64,000 bases of DNA, taken from positions 5,146,001-5,210,000 of the forward strand of contig CM038910.1 in NCBI GenBank assembly GCA_021904315.1. Reading direction: 5' to 3'. The DNA comes from Sphagnum magellanicum. Its lineage: Eukaryota; Streptophyta; Sphagnopsida; Sphagnales; Sphagnaceae. Both the position numbers and the translations under genes were made by a program. Numbering within the stretch: position 1 is the stretch's first letter; each line of letters opens with the position of its first letter. The notes under the pieces are model-generated. The model was not told the DNA's origin. It saw only the letters and a program-made list of their open reading frames with translations, and did no database searches. Shown here in pieces: positions 34,444-46,458 of this stretch.

Positions 34444-35318
34444 ATGCCTGCCGGTCATGGACTGCGGTCGCGGACCAGGGATTTGTTCTCGCGTCCCTTC
34501 AGGCACAAAGGATATATCCACCTGACGACTTACCTGCGCAACTACAAGATCGGCGACTATGTGGACATCAAGGTGAACGGCGCCGTGCACAAGGGCATGC
34601 CTCACAAGTTCTACCACGGCCGCACCGGTATCGTCTGGAATGTCACCAAACGCGCCGTCGGCGTTGTGATCAATAAGCAGGCGAGTTGCCAGAAACATCT
34701 CTGAAACCCCTAGCATGATGATGATAATGCTGCTGCTACTGCTGCTGCTGCTGATGATGCTATTGGAGAATCGCGGCAGTGATCATGTTGTTTGTTGTTG
34801 ACATTGTTGGTTTAGGGTTTAGTGTTCTTGTTGTCGTTTTTCCTTGGTTGAGTTTGTGACTAGGGTTTGGTTTTTTTTTTGGTGGAAAAAATTGTAGGAC
34901 TGTCTTCGTGGTTAGTAGGGTTTTGTTTTGGAATGCACGCAACATCATAACTAATGGTTGTCTTGAAAGTGTTGGAATTGTGTGAATTTTTTTTGGCTCT
35001 CTGAAATCTATCTCACAGATGTGGGGTTGGACTGTTTCGGAATTGGATCTTAATTTTCAGGTTGGTCATAGGATTATCCAGAAGAGGCTTCACGTGCGAA
35101 TTGAGCATGTCCAGCCATCTCGATGTCGAGAGGATTTTCTGGAGCGTCGCAAGGTGAATGATAGGCTGAAGGCAGAGGCAAAAGCTCGTGGTGAGAAGGT
35201 GAGCACCAAGCGGCAACCTGCAGGACCTAAAGCTGGCTTTGTCCTAGATGCATCTACACTGCAGACTGTGACACCTATTCCATACGATGTTGTCAATGAT
35301 CTGAAGGGAGGTTATTGA
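34444..35318 (+). CDS. RPL21: 60S ribosomal protein eL21
   Basis: Component of the large cytosolic ribosomal subunit. Two exons, 34444-34680 and 35061-35318, give 164 aa, the usual plant length. The protein starts [20 protein letters not shown] and contains [70 protein letters not shown] and [14 protein letters not shown], all diagnostic. The start is the ATG that begins the conserved N-terminus, although the frame is open further upstream. The intron is GC-AG: exon 1 ends AATAAGCAG and the intron starts GCGAGT, with acceptor TTTTCAG|GTTGG. No GT donor keeps the frame. GC-rich codons in exon 1 contrast with the AT-rich surroundings. Confidence 0.96.
34681..35060 (+). other. GC-AG intron in the eL21 gene
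   Basis: CAG|GCGAGT at the donor and TTTTCAG|GTT at the acceptor, phase 0 on both sides. The nearest GT downstream of the junction would shift the frame. The joined protein [14 protein letters not shown] matches the invariant eL21 core, so the GC donor is required. Confidence 0.8.
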
Positions 35319-38300
35319 GTTATTATCATTTGTGGTTCTAGTTTTTTTGAGAAGACCAGAGGCAACTGAACCATTAATGCTTTCTTCTGTTTCTGGAATA
35401 CATTATGATGATGAACTCATTCATGTTTCTTTCAACAAGAGTTCTAGTATGCGCCTTTTTTTTCTGTCAGTTGCATACAGATTCTCCTGTTTCTGGAATC
35501 CATATTTCTTCAACAACGGTTCTAGTATATTCTTTTTTCTTTCTGTTATTTGCACATGGATTCTCTTGGGTGTGTGAGTCCCCAAAGGCTTCTATGTTTT
35601 GTTATTTGCTATGTCTTACATCAATGAAAGCCCTAACTGTCTATGCTAAAGAGAGTATAGCCCTGATAGTCAGAGGTTGTCTATTCTCAAGTTTCCCCAC
35701 CCCCTTGCGAGTGAAGAAGAACTACACCCATGTTGGTAGATGTAGTGTTGGTTAGTGGGTTGATTCTTCTGAGTACAAAGTTTGATGAGCCTCCAGTCTG
35801 CAGCAATTGCTTTCAAATTTGACCTACAAAACAAAAATTTGGCTCAATGTGCTCTTACCCAATAGTTCTCTCTCAAGAAAGAAGATCCTTCTGATGAGCT
35901 TTTCTTCCCCATCCCATTTTTGAGGTTACCATATGCCTGATTAACTTGTCTTGGGTGCGGCTCTTGTCATGTACATTCTCATATTGCCTGAATTACACAC
36001 CTGATTGACCAGGGTTGCATTGTAATTTGGACAATCTCTATTAAGGGTTGAATTCCCTTGTAAGTCTATTTTTTGTTTGTGCATGTTTACTGGCGGGAAT
36101 GTGGAACATGGGATTTATTTGCCAAAGAGTTTTGAGTAGATTATGTACAATATGAACAATATTCAACATGGCAACTCTGTTTGGAAAAAAAGCTAAATTG
36201 AAACTTAGATTGCAAGAAGATCTCACAATTTGAAAGCTAGGGGTACGTGACTTGGAACGGGCATTCATATTGATTTTATGATTGGCAGAACCTATTGTTA
36301 CTTCTATTTCTGAACCTTTTGGAAAAAAAATTGTTACTAATTCAATGATTTAAAAAAGATTATCAAATGTTTGAAAGAAAATTCTTTTTAAAATATTTTA
36401 CATTTGTCACATTTCTGTACATTGTTTTCAGGTAGGTAGCCTAAAAATGTATAAGGATGTTTTAGGTTTCTTTATTTTCATATTTTGTTAATAATCAAAT
36501 TTGGCTAAATTGGCTTCTGGATAATTGCCACCTTGGCTACATTACAAAATTGGGAAATAAAAAACTTTGGTTATGCTACCAAAGATAACAAACAAATATG
36601 TCATACATACTCCCTGATTGGATTTGGCAACAAAATGCCGAATAATTAATTAAATTTTAAATCCTAACTTTGGCACTTGGTTATTTAATTTTTAAAAATT
36701 CAGTAGATAATGGGTAACAAAATTTAAAAATACGTTTTTATTATGTTTATGGGACAGTCTAATGCGTCTAGATTGAAACCCAACAGTCAAAAACTAGCAT
36801 ATTCTTAAATTTTATAATAATTATAAAAAATTCAGCACAAATAATAAATATTTTAAAAAAATTCAGCAAAACATAAATTAATTCCAGTGATGATGATTTC
36901 ATTGGACCTGGTTTAGGTGGGATGGGCACTAGTCATAGGTCATACAAAAAGACAATTCCAAACTATAAATTTATTAGAGGTCAATTTCAAATTGAAAGTT
37001 TTCAAAATAAACATTTTACAAATTGTAATATTTCAAAATGTCCTCATGAATCCTAAGATATGAAAAGAGAAACAATTTTTAAAAAAAAAAATTCAATGTT
37101 TTTTGGAAACTTTGTGTTGTTTCAAAAAATAAAAATAAAAATTTTGCGTCTTTCCAATTTCATACACATGTTTACATGTAATTTCATACAAATGTGAATA
37201 TGCGTTATTTCATTTGAATATGTTGAGATTATTTCTAGAGATTAACATGTTTCTTTTTTTAAAAAAAAATTAAGCTAATTTTCAAAAAAAAAATTCTCCC
37301 TTATATAGCTAATTCAAAGATTTAATCCTCACTTGCTTAACTGATTTAATATTTATCCACCCTAATTGCTTTCAAAATTTCAATGAATTAAAAATAAGGA
37401 TGATTAATTAAATCTTCTCTTGAATGATAATTGGACAGTATTTTGTAAAATTTGAATTTTATATATATATATATAATTGAGCCCAACCCCAAGCCTACCC
37501 TGAAGTGACGGTTCTTTGCCGGTTCTTTGATGGAATTCCTCGGTTCTTTGACCTTCCATCCCCTCAAAACCCAAATGCGAAAGGCTATGTCATTCATTCT
37601 GAGAGTTTTCAAACGAGAGGTTCTTCGATTTGTCACAAAGTTTCAAAAAAACTCAGAACCTGAGGTTCTTTGATTTGTTGAGAGTTTTTTTTCAAAAAAC
37701 CCCAAAACCAGGGGTTACAACAAAATCAAAGAACCGGCCAACCAACACGGGTAATTCACTACCGAAGGTCTGCCTAGGGGGGTTGTCCCAAATAATGCAC
37801 TTAGTCTCGAAGCTGGATCAACAATACCGTAGTACCTTGGCCATTTCAACACATGTCCATCCAATAATTAATTAATTAATTAATTAATTTTGAAACATTC
37901 ATTTCAACAAAAGGGAATATTCTGTAAATATTCCCTATTTTCCTTCACAATATTTATTTATTTATTTATAAATTTTTTTTGATTTGGAAGAAATAATTTT
38001 TGTGAAAATTTCAACATTTCTGAAAATAATAGAATTAGTGTCAGATTGGGCAAAAGGTACTAAGGTACTAGGGTACTACATTGCTCCAGCTATGGAGAGA
38101 AAGTAGTTGACCTGCTACAAACCATAGGTCAGCAATCATGGCCTTTCTGTTGTAAAAAGCCAAGGAGTGTGGGTTTCATGATGGGTAAACTGGTGGGTAG
38201 GTAGGTAGGGAGGTAGTTAATGGGTGTTCTAGGTAAACTGGTGGGTAGGTAGGTAGGTAGGTAGGTAGGTAATGGGTGTTCTAGAAAGTTCTTTTGAGTG

Positions 38301-38816
38301 GGACCCCCAAAGGAAAATTTTTGTGCAGAAGAAAGACCCAAGTAAGTAGTAGTAGGCTAGGTAGGTATACAATAGTAATTTCATTTTATTTTTTAAACCC
38401 CTGGAAATTTAGTGAAAAATAGGGTAAGTAAAACCTCAATAATGTAGCTTCAAATCTTAGCTCCACTAAAAACTAGGTCACACAAGTCACAACAACACAA
38501 GCTTCCTCTCACTAAACACACTTTTATTGGGATCATCCTCTACAAATTTAAACTATTGTTTCTTTTTGTAGCATTCAAGAAGAAGAAGAAGAAGAAGAAG
38601 GGGAGGATGAGGAGGAGGGAAAGAGGAGTGGGAACTCAATAAGAAAGATCTTGTAAGAAAACAGAAGAAGCTAAGCACCCATAAATTCCAAAGTACATTG
38701 TGGTTGTATGTGATATATATGCATTTAGGTGTTTGTTTGTTTCTTCCCTCCAACTTTTCACAACTTTGATTTTCTAATTTTGAAGGTTGTCAAATTCGAT
38801 TTTGGATTGTGGCACA
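35319..38816. other. intergenic region, no gene seen
   Basis: The first few hundred bases are eL21 3' UTR and contain a duplicated AACAAGAGTTCTAGTAT/AACAACGGTTCTAGTATAT block (35436-35530). From about 36300 the DNA is AT-rich. It holds a hairpin at 37664-37735, a GGTA/GTAG tetranucleotide array at about 38190-38276 and an AAG run at 38576-38600. Open frames lack family resemblance. Confidence 0.6.
37664..37735. repeat. perfect-arm hairpin (GGTTCTTTGATTTGTTG)
   Basis: GGTTCTTTGATTTGTTG at 37664-37680 and its complement CAACAAAATCAAAGAACC at 37718-37735 differ by one inserted A. The GGTTCTTTGA word also recurs at about 37509, 37519 and 37540, and the right arm extends to AACCGGCC, complementary to GCCGGTT near 37516. 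Confidence 0.75.
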
Positions 38817-39310
38817 TTTTGAAGGAAAACTTTGTTTGGGTTTGTGCATTTTGTGTGTGTGTGTGTGTGTGTGTTTTTGTGAAGGTGTTTGTATGCTTAG
38901 GGTTTTGGTGCTTTTTTGAAGGCAAACAAACTCTAGTTGGGTTTGTGCATTTTGGTGTGTGTGTGTGTTTGTGAAGGTGTCTGTGTGCGTAGGGTTTTGG
39001 TGCTCCTTTTGAAGGAAAACTCACTTTGGGTTTGTTCATTTTTGTGTGTTTGCGAATGTGTTTCTATGCTTTAGGGTTTTGGTGTCCTTTGAAAGGAAAA
39101 CTCTATTTGGGTTGTACATTTTGTATGTGTTTGCACGTTCAGGGTTTTTGCGCTGTTTGAAGGAAAACTTTTTTTGGGTTCGTTCATTTTGTTGTGTTTG
39201 TGAAGCTGTTTGTATGTTTTAGGGTTTTGGTGCTCTTTGAAAGGAAAACTCTATTTGGGTTTGTGCATTTTGTACGTGCCTGTGAAGGTGTTTGAATGTT
39301 TTAGGGTTTC
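38817..39310 (+). repeat. six-unit minisatellite with TTAGGGTTTTGG words in the 5' flank of the DCD-kelch gene
   Basis: Units of about 68-97 bases begin TTTGAAGGAAAACT (at about 38817, 38914, 39009, 39088, 39156 and 39236), continue TTTGGGTTTGTGCATTTTGTGTGTG with a GT microsatellite in the first units, and end TATGTTTTAGGGTTTTGGTGC. The array ends about 465 bases before the ATG at 39776. Confidence 0.85.
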
Positions 39311-39775
39311 TTTTTTTGGTTTGGTTTCGTTGTTGTCATGGTAGTTTTTTTTAGCTTGTGAGTTTCAGAGTTTTCAAGTCTCTTTTGTTGTCACTTGATT
39401 TTCAGTTTTACAATTGTTGGGTTGTAGCTAGCAGCAAGTGTGTTCAAAAGAATTGAGTGAGTTTGTGGCTGGTGCCTGAGTTTTTCTTGTGCAGTTTTTT
39501 GGTTATGAAACAAGGAATCCAACATGGATAGTTTGTTGCATTTTTCTAGATTTAAAGAAATGTGCATTTGATGAGAGTTGGGTGAGCAGAGTATAGTTTG
39601 GATTGCAATTTGGAGCTCACAGAGATCTGAATCTTTACATCTGTGTTTTGGTTGTTGTGCAGTCCAGTTGCTAGAAGCATATGCACAGGGATGAGACAAG
39701 AAGTGATGGGCTGAGAACAAGACTGTAAGGTAGTGCATGACACAATTTTGCAAGGTTTTTTAGGGTACAAGCAAG

Positions 39776-42700
39776 ATGGGAGCTGGTAGGCGCACCCAGA
39801 CTGTTGCTGTCACAGCCTCTAGTGGCAGTGGCAGTGGTGGTGGAAACCTGGGTCCTCCTCGACAAAGAAACCTTGGAAAAGGCGAGCTTGGTGCTGTCAT
39901 CTTTGGATGCACCGATGCCACGATTAGCGAGTGCTTGAACCAAAACCTTTTTGGTAAAGTGTTCTGCATGCCTTTCTGTGTTGCTGGCTTTTCAATTGTT
40001 TCTCAGAATTTCAATTTTTTTTAGGAAAAATGTTGCAGAGGTCCAAGAATCTCTTGCTTAGATGAGCACTGCATATCCCAGTTTCAGCATCCAGCTCAAA
40101 GAAGAACATTTGTTTTGGGTGATCCTTTGAGAGGGAGTTTGAACAGGTTTGCCAGCACAGCATTTCAGATACGTGAAGCACATAGAAGCAGGCATGCCAC
40201 TTTTTCTCTTCAATTATTTTGGGCGCACAATGCATGGAATCTTTGAGGCTACAGGTGATGGTGCTCTCAACATAAATCCAAATGCATGGCAGGCAGACAA
40301 AACATCCCGAACCCAGTTTCCTGCACAGGTATTATTGATCTTCTTCATTTGTTTGTGGCGCCCATCAGGTTGTCTTCATTGCCTCATGCATCCCACAATT
40401 AGCATGAGAAAGTCATCACAAGGTAGAACTTTCACCGCATTTTTTGATGTGAATCATGGTAGTTTAGGGTTTAGGCTTAGGGACTACAAAACATTTTTCT
40501 GTCTGCAGGATGTTTCTGCTGGATATTTATTTGTTCAACTCTTTTTCCTGTACGCAGGTAAAGTTTAGTGTTCGACAGAAATGTAGCCCTCTTACGGAGG
40601 CAGTCTTCAAGGAGGCGATCAGCGACAACTACTTCTCCACCACCCACTTTATGTTTGAGTTGACTCACACCCAAAAGGATCACCTGCTTTCTCTTTTCCT
40701 GCAAAACATGCTGACTCCTCTTACAAAATCCCCAGCCCCAAAATCCACTACCAACTCATCAAAACTTGGAACTCAAAAAGCTGTGAAGAAATCTGTAGAA
40801 GTGGACAATGACTGGCCACAGCCTACAACTACTACAACAGACCTAAGTAGTGAATGGCGGATAAAGACGCCTCCAAAGTTAGAAAGGGGTGTTACATCTA
40901 CTACAGCAGAAGAGGAATTGGAAAATTTTCAGCAGTTGGGTACAGAGGATGAAATAGTCTCTGCTGATGGCTTTTACAAGTATTCACAAAAATACAATGT
41001 GTTGGATTTGTACATAACAGGTAGTTCTAAAGATAGTGCAGCAACAAACAAGCCAAGTTTGTATTCAACCATAGAGTTGGATAAAAACGAGCAATCCCAT
41101 GCAGTTAATGGAGTTGGAAAAATGTCTAACAAAGACTTGGACAAAGCTGCACGGCAACGCAGTATTTTAGAGAAGCTGCAGCGTCTTGATCCATCTCGAG
41201 CAGATATTTCTCAGGAGTCCCAAAATATTAGTGCTCTAGAGAAGAAGCAACCTCAGGTTCTTGATGTATCATCTCAAGGGGATGCGCAGCAGCAGCTGCC
41301 ACCTTGGCAAACAGAGCTATCTGAAGATAGGAATGAGAACAGTCAAGTGAAAAATCTGGGCGCTCTTTCTGGTTTGTCAGATGTTAGTAATGGGGTTGCT
41401 GTTGCTGTCACACCTATGAAGATGGTTTCTGACTGGGAGATGCTTGCAAGAGATAAGATATTAAAGGAGCAAGCACTTCTGAAAGAAGATCGTGAAAAGA
41501 TTTGGGTTACTGTCAGTGCTTTTGATATGAATGTTGCCACTGCTTTGAAAAGGAACTTGGAGGTTTCAGCTGCAGCGATTAAACAGGTTCAGAAATACTT
41601 TCTATTCTGGTTATTATGGTGGTCTTAAGATACATATTGCTGACATACTTGTAGGCCCAAGATATGAAACCGATTTGATGACCCATTTTCTCCAATAACT
41701 TGGATACACAGATTTCCTATTCATCTCCTCATCTTCTGAACAAAAGATTAAAGCTGGATCGAAAGTTTATGAGTAGTTGTCTCAAGGATGCGGGATTTGG
41801 GGGTGGCTGGGTTTTTTTTTGTCAAATGAAGATTCGGCAAGATGGTATGGATTTGCATCAACTCATGGCTGAAGTCCGGGCAATCATAGAGAAGCAAGTT
41901 GAACAGCAGAAGACATTTGAGAAGATGGTGATTGCCAATGGAATTTTAGAGAGCACTCAGGTATCATAGCAGCAGCATCTCTGCTGACTTATGGATCTTG
42001 GGTTTTTACTCTACCTAGTATTACTTCAGATGTATTTCTATTCCTTTCTTGCCTTTCACAAATCAGCTGATATGTTGCTTCTGATAATGGATCCACATGT
42101 GAAGTTTAAGGATTCCATGAAGATCATTTGTTGCTGTAATCACAGAGATATTAATGAGAGATGTTTTGGGATCGGTCATAAGTTCATGGGTTGGTTTTAT
42201 CACTCCAATTCTAAAGCTTGTCCATTTTTGAGAATGACCCACCTTTGGGTATCTCAGTACTTGAGAGAGTGGTTGAAGGGGGGTGGTTGTTGTTTTGATC
42301 TCTTAAGTGCTTGATTGGGTCTTGGTGCAGATCAGCATGGCTACAGAAATCACAGCCTTGAAACAGGAAATTAATAACTTACGACTCCACAATGAAAGAG
42401 GGCCATCTTCTCAAACAGGAAATGGAACCTTGGAGACATCATCAATTGAAGTATCCTCTAGAACACATCTGTTGGGAGGATCAGTGCAAAAGAGCACCAG
42501 TTTTCTCCAACGTGAGATTTACATCCTGGGTGGCTTGGCTGATACCTGGCTTGAATCAGTGTTAGTGTATTCACCAGCAACCAATCAAATGAGAGGTGCT
42601 GCACCCATGCTGGCACCTCGCTCTTATGCAGCTGCAAGCCTACTGGACAGTAACATTTATCTATATGGTGGAGGGGATGGATCATCTTGGTCTGATAGTG

Positions 42701-44465
42701 GTATGTGTTCTTGTTCAACAGTCTTGACTTGTGTTTCTGGATCATCTTGTGGTCCATCATGTGTTGTGTCTCTTTTTCTCATAATGGGTATTTTCTCTGT
42801 CGACAAACTTCTTTGGGATTGAAGGCATGGTGAGTGAGTGGGTAAAAATTATTGCAATTTTGTGTTAATCTTTGATCTGTTTGGGCAGCTGAGTGCTACA
42901 GTATTACTACTGGTAGATGGGAGGTGTGTGCACCAATGCGTTTGAAGCGTGGGAGTTTAGGAGGAGCAACTGTGGGGAACTGCATCTATGCTATGGGTGG
43001 GGGTAATGGGCTTCTTCACTTCAACGAAGTGGAGTGCTACGAGCCAGTTCTTGGCACTTGGATTCCATCAACAAAAATGCTTGAGAAAGTATGTCATGAA
43101 ATTTCATGCCTTGTTCTTATGCAGCTACGTGTGTGTACATACACAAAGGTTATTATATGTGGATGCCAAGTTTAGGATTTTCCTTTTTGGGAGGTGTCAG
43201 AATGGTGCATATTCACACTGACAGTTGCTGCCCTGGTGCGTATGCTCCCAGCGTTTTTGTGTTGCAGCAACAGAGCTCAATGGAGCAATATATGCCTTGG
43301 GGGGGTTTAATGGAGAAGATTATCTCAGGTATATTCTGTTCTTGGTTCATCATTGTTACTTTTCTCCCCCAACATTCTCCTGTTTGCATTATTGTGGATC
43401 CACAGACCCTGATTATGAAGTCCTTGAGTGGATGAGGGGGTTATGTCTTCCCTTGAAATGGGTTTCCTTCCATGGTTTGGTTGGACCCAAGTACTTTTTA
43501 TACACAAGGATTGTGTCTTTGTTTCAGGAGTGTGGAGCGGTTTGATCCACGTGAAGGCCTTTGGACCCAAATCCCTGCAATGGGAAGTAAACGAGGAAGT
43601 CTGTCAGCAACTGTCCTCAATGGGAAATTGTGAGAGAAACTTATATTTCAATTTCATGTCCTCATCTTTTGTTATTTCCACAGGGTTGGGTTTGTTGAAT
43701 TCCTCACTGGCAAATGCTAGGACCAAAGGTTTTTTCTTTGTCATTTTCTTCTTCTTTGTGAAAAGGTGGAATTGCATCTTCCAAAGTGTTTCAATTTACT
43801 GATCGGAAAAAATTTGTTGATGGCAGGTATGCTCTTGGTGGGTTTGATGGCACAAATTTTCTAAATACTGTAGAGATCTTTGATCCACGAGGACATGCTT
43901 GGATGCCAGTAGGATTCTATGTTCCTATCCTATTGGCAAAATGAAATTGCAGCTTTTGAGTGCTTATGGACTGCAATGTTCTCACTTCCATTGAGCAAAG
44001 ATTGCAAGATTGATTGGTTTTATCAAGCAGGAAAATTAGCTAATATCCAAAGTCCAAATGTTTCCAATTTGAACTTCTGGCAATAGACAAAAGTTTACTC
44101 AATTCAGATGCTGCTTGATGATGCAGGGCCTGTCCATGACAAGTAAACGGGCTTATGGAGCAGCAGTTGTCTTGGATGATGCTTTGTATGTGTTGGGTGG
44201 CATGGAGGATATGTCACAGTCCTTCAAGACAAGTACCCTGAAGGTCAGTAGGCACTGGTTTCGTTTCTACATTATAAATAACAAAAGGGGTCCCAAATGT
44301 TGTGTGCTGCTAAATTTGTTTATTGATTGTTTGTTGTCATCAGTTTTTTGACAAACAAAATGGTGGATTATGCAGATTGAGCGCTTTGTGGAATCTACAG
44401 GATGGGAAGACGTGGCACATGATGCTGTCAAGAACCGAAGCTTTGTTGCAGCTGCAGTCTTATGA
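39776..44465 (+). CDS. DCD-domain protein with kelch repeats
   Basis: Eleven exons: 39776-39953, 40147-40328, 40558-41586, 41832-41960, 42331-42700, 42889-43088, 43252-43328, 43528-43629, 43827-43908, 44127-44243 and 44376-44465 (851 aa). All junctions are GT-AG and in phase. Residues about 37-168 form a DCD (development and cell death) domain: LGAVIFGCTDATISECL, FGLPAQHFRYVKHIEAGMPLFLFNY, LHGIFEA-like MHGIFEATGDGALNINP, FPAQVKFSVRQKCSPL and FMFELTHTQ. A low-complexity linker and a probable coiled coil (about 430-550, IRQDGMDLHQLMAEVRAIIEKQVEQQ and EITALKQEINNLRL) follow. Residues about 560-835 are kelch repeats (YILGGLADT, IYLYGGGDG, IYAMGGGNG, IYALGGFNGEDYL, YALGGFDGT, LYVLGGMED), a beta-propeller. 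Plants have such DCD-kelch proteins, linked to stress and cell-death responses; the exact partner is unknown. Confidence 0.9.
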
Positions 44466-45722
44466 CATGAAAATGTTCAAGATTTGGTTTTTTTCTAGAA
44501 AATAGGGTGGTTTTTTTTTCTTGCATTCTCTCGTAACTTGGACAAAGTTGCAGTTGTATTTTGCTTGGCATTTCACCTCATATAGGCAAAAAAACCTACA
44601 CTCTATATAAGCCACTCCTGACAAACTGTGGTATTATTAATTTCAAGTAATCGTGTGCAAACATAGACATCTGGCAATCATTGCTTTTTTTTTTTCCTGG
44701 TTAATTTTTACTCCCTGGTGAGACATTGGTAATTGGAAAAAATCCAGTGCAATTCATACAAAGGATTTTTGTGAAAAAAAATGTGTCAAAGAAATGAAAA
44801 TGTGTCTGAAGAGTTGAAATCACCATATTTAAGACAATAGATTCCAGCAGGTTGGGAAAATGTAATAGGACTTTTAATCTCCTTAATTCTTCTTGTGGAT
44901 AATTGCCAATATGACAGTATGTTTAGGGTTTAGGTTTTGTATCCTATGAATTTAATCCAAAACGAAGCAAAACAAAATCCCAGTAAACCTCAGCTGTGCT
45001 ACAATTTTGAAACACTTGAAATGAAAATTGGCAAAACTCATTTTGATGAAATCAATTCTGCCAAAAATAATTTCACATAGGCAATCTAATATGATTGCAC
45101 TTGTAATTAAAGTTCACAAAAGGAGCAAGCAAGTGATGTGGCAAATTTTAAGTATTGTTTTGTAGCCTGAGATGAAAGTTGGCACATGGTACAATCTCTC
45201 ACTCCACAAACTTGAATTGCATCTCAGCTCCAAGCATCCATCATGACCCAAGATGAAAGGCAACACATGGGATAATCTCCCACTCCACAAACTAGAATCA
45301 CAGTTCAGCTCCACAGTATCCAACATTGGGTTTCTCAACACAAATTTACAATCCCTCCAAAGTTCACATATGCTCATTGTGAAGTTGCAAATTCACAAAA
45401 CTGCTGTCTAAGGCAAGTGCTTTTTCATGTTAATGCTTTTGTTTTCTTTCTGTGACTGACAAACCTGCCTTTCAAAGAATGTGACTGCTTATGCAGGTTA
45501 ACGAACCAATTTAATGACGTTACTGGTGATATTCAGCTAAAAGCTTCAATCAGACCATGCAAGGGTAAAACCATAATGACAGAGTTCTGAGCAAATGGGC
45601 ATAGATCTTTGTGTCCTAATACTCTTTGGCATTCATAACCAAAGGCCTGCAACTGTATAAACCAAATTAAACCAAAATGACTCAACCTGGATAACCCAGT
45701 TGCTGTGAGGACAATTGTTCTT
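44466..45722. other. intergenic region between convergent genes
   Basis: Holds the 3' UTRs of the DCD-kelch gene (+) and FY (-). A TTTAGGGTTTAGG word lies at about 44922. A tandem duplication of about 75 bases is at 45166-45235 and 45248-45320, with the shared word CTCCACAAAC. No gene is supported. Confidence 0.6.
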
Positions 45723-46375
45723 CTATGCATGAGGAGGCCCAGGTTGGTGAGGATGTGGAGGTCCACCCATATTCATAGCTATCGGGACATTCATGTTCAT
45801 GCCCATACTCATGCTGTGTGCTCGCATGTCTATCATATTTGGTGCCACAAGCCCCTGCAACAAATGCCCACAAAAGAAAAATATGTGGATCTCCAGATAT
45901 CTAAGAAAACAATACTCACAATTAAGAAAAGCCAGAACAAGGTTAAAGCTTTTCCTTGAAGTCAATGAAAGAAAACATCTAAGAAAGCATGTACATTAAA
46001 CAGCAATAAACCCTGGATACAGTGTTGAGATCCTCTACCTGATATGGGTGTTGCCCAGGAACCATTGTTCCAGGCATAGCCATGTATGGCCCAGGTGCAC
46101 CACCCATGCCAGGTGGCCGGGGCCTGAACCCTCCAGGTTGCATGTAATCACGCATTGGTGGTGGCCCCATTGGTGGAGTGGGACCCATAGGTGGTGGCCG
46201 CAGCTGAGGTGGACCTTGTGAGCTTAATGGGCTGTGCATGATTTGGCCTGGCATCATCATCCCACCTCCAGGCAGAGCTAATTGCTGGGCGGCACGAGGT
46301 GGTGGCCCAGGTGGTGGTTGTGGGGGTGGAACAGGTCTCGGTGGCAGAGGTTGCTGCTGCTGTTGGTGCTGCTGC

Positions 46376-46416
<41 letters not shown>

Positions 46417-46426
46417 CTGCTGATGC

Positions 46427-46458
<32 letters not shown>

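Noticed and set aside
38729..39039. Frames on both strands over the DCD-kelch upstream minisatellite
   Set aside because: Tandem repeat with a GT run; periodic peptides only.
41637..41831. Extra exon of the DCD-kelch gene starting at GCCCAAGATATG
   Set aside because: Reads into a TGA after seven codons; direct joining of 41586 to 41832 keeps frame and the coiled-coil sequence.
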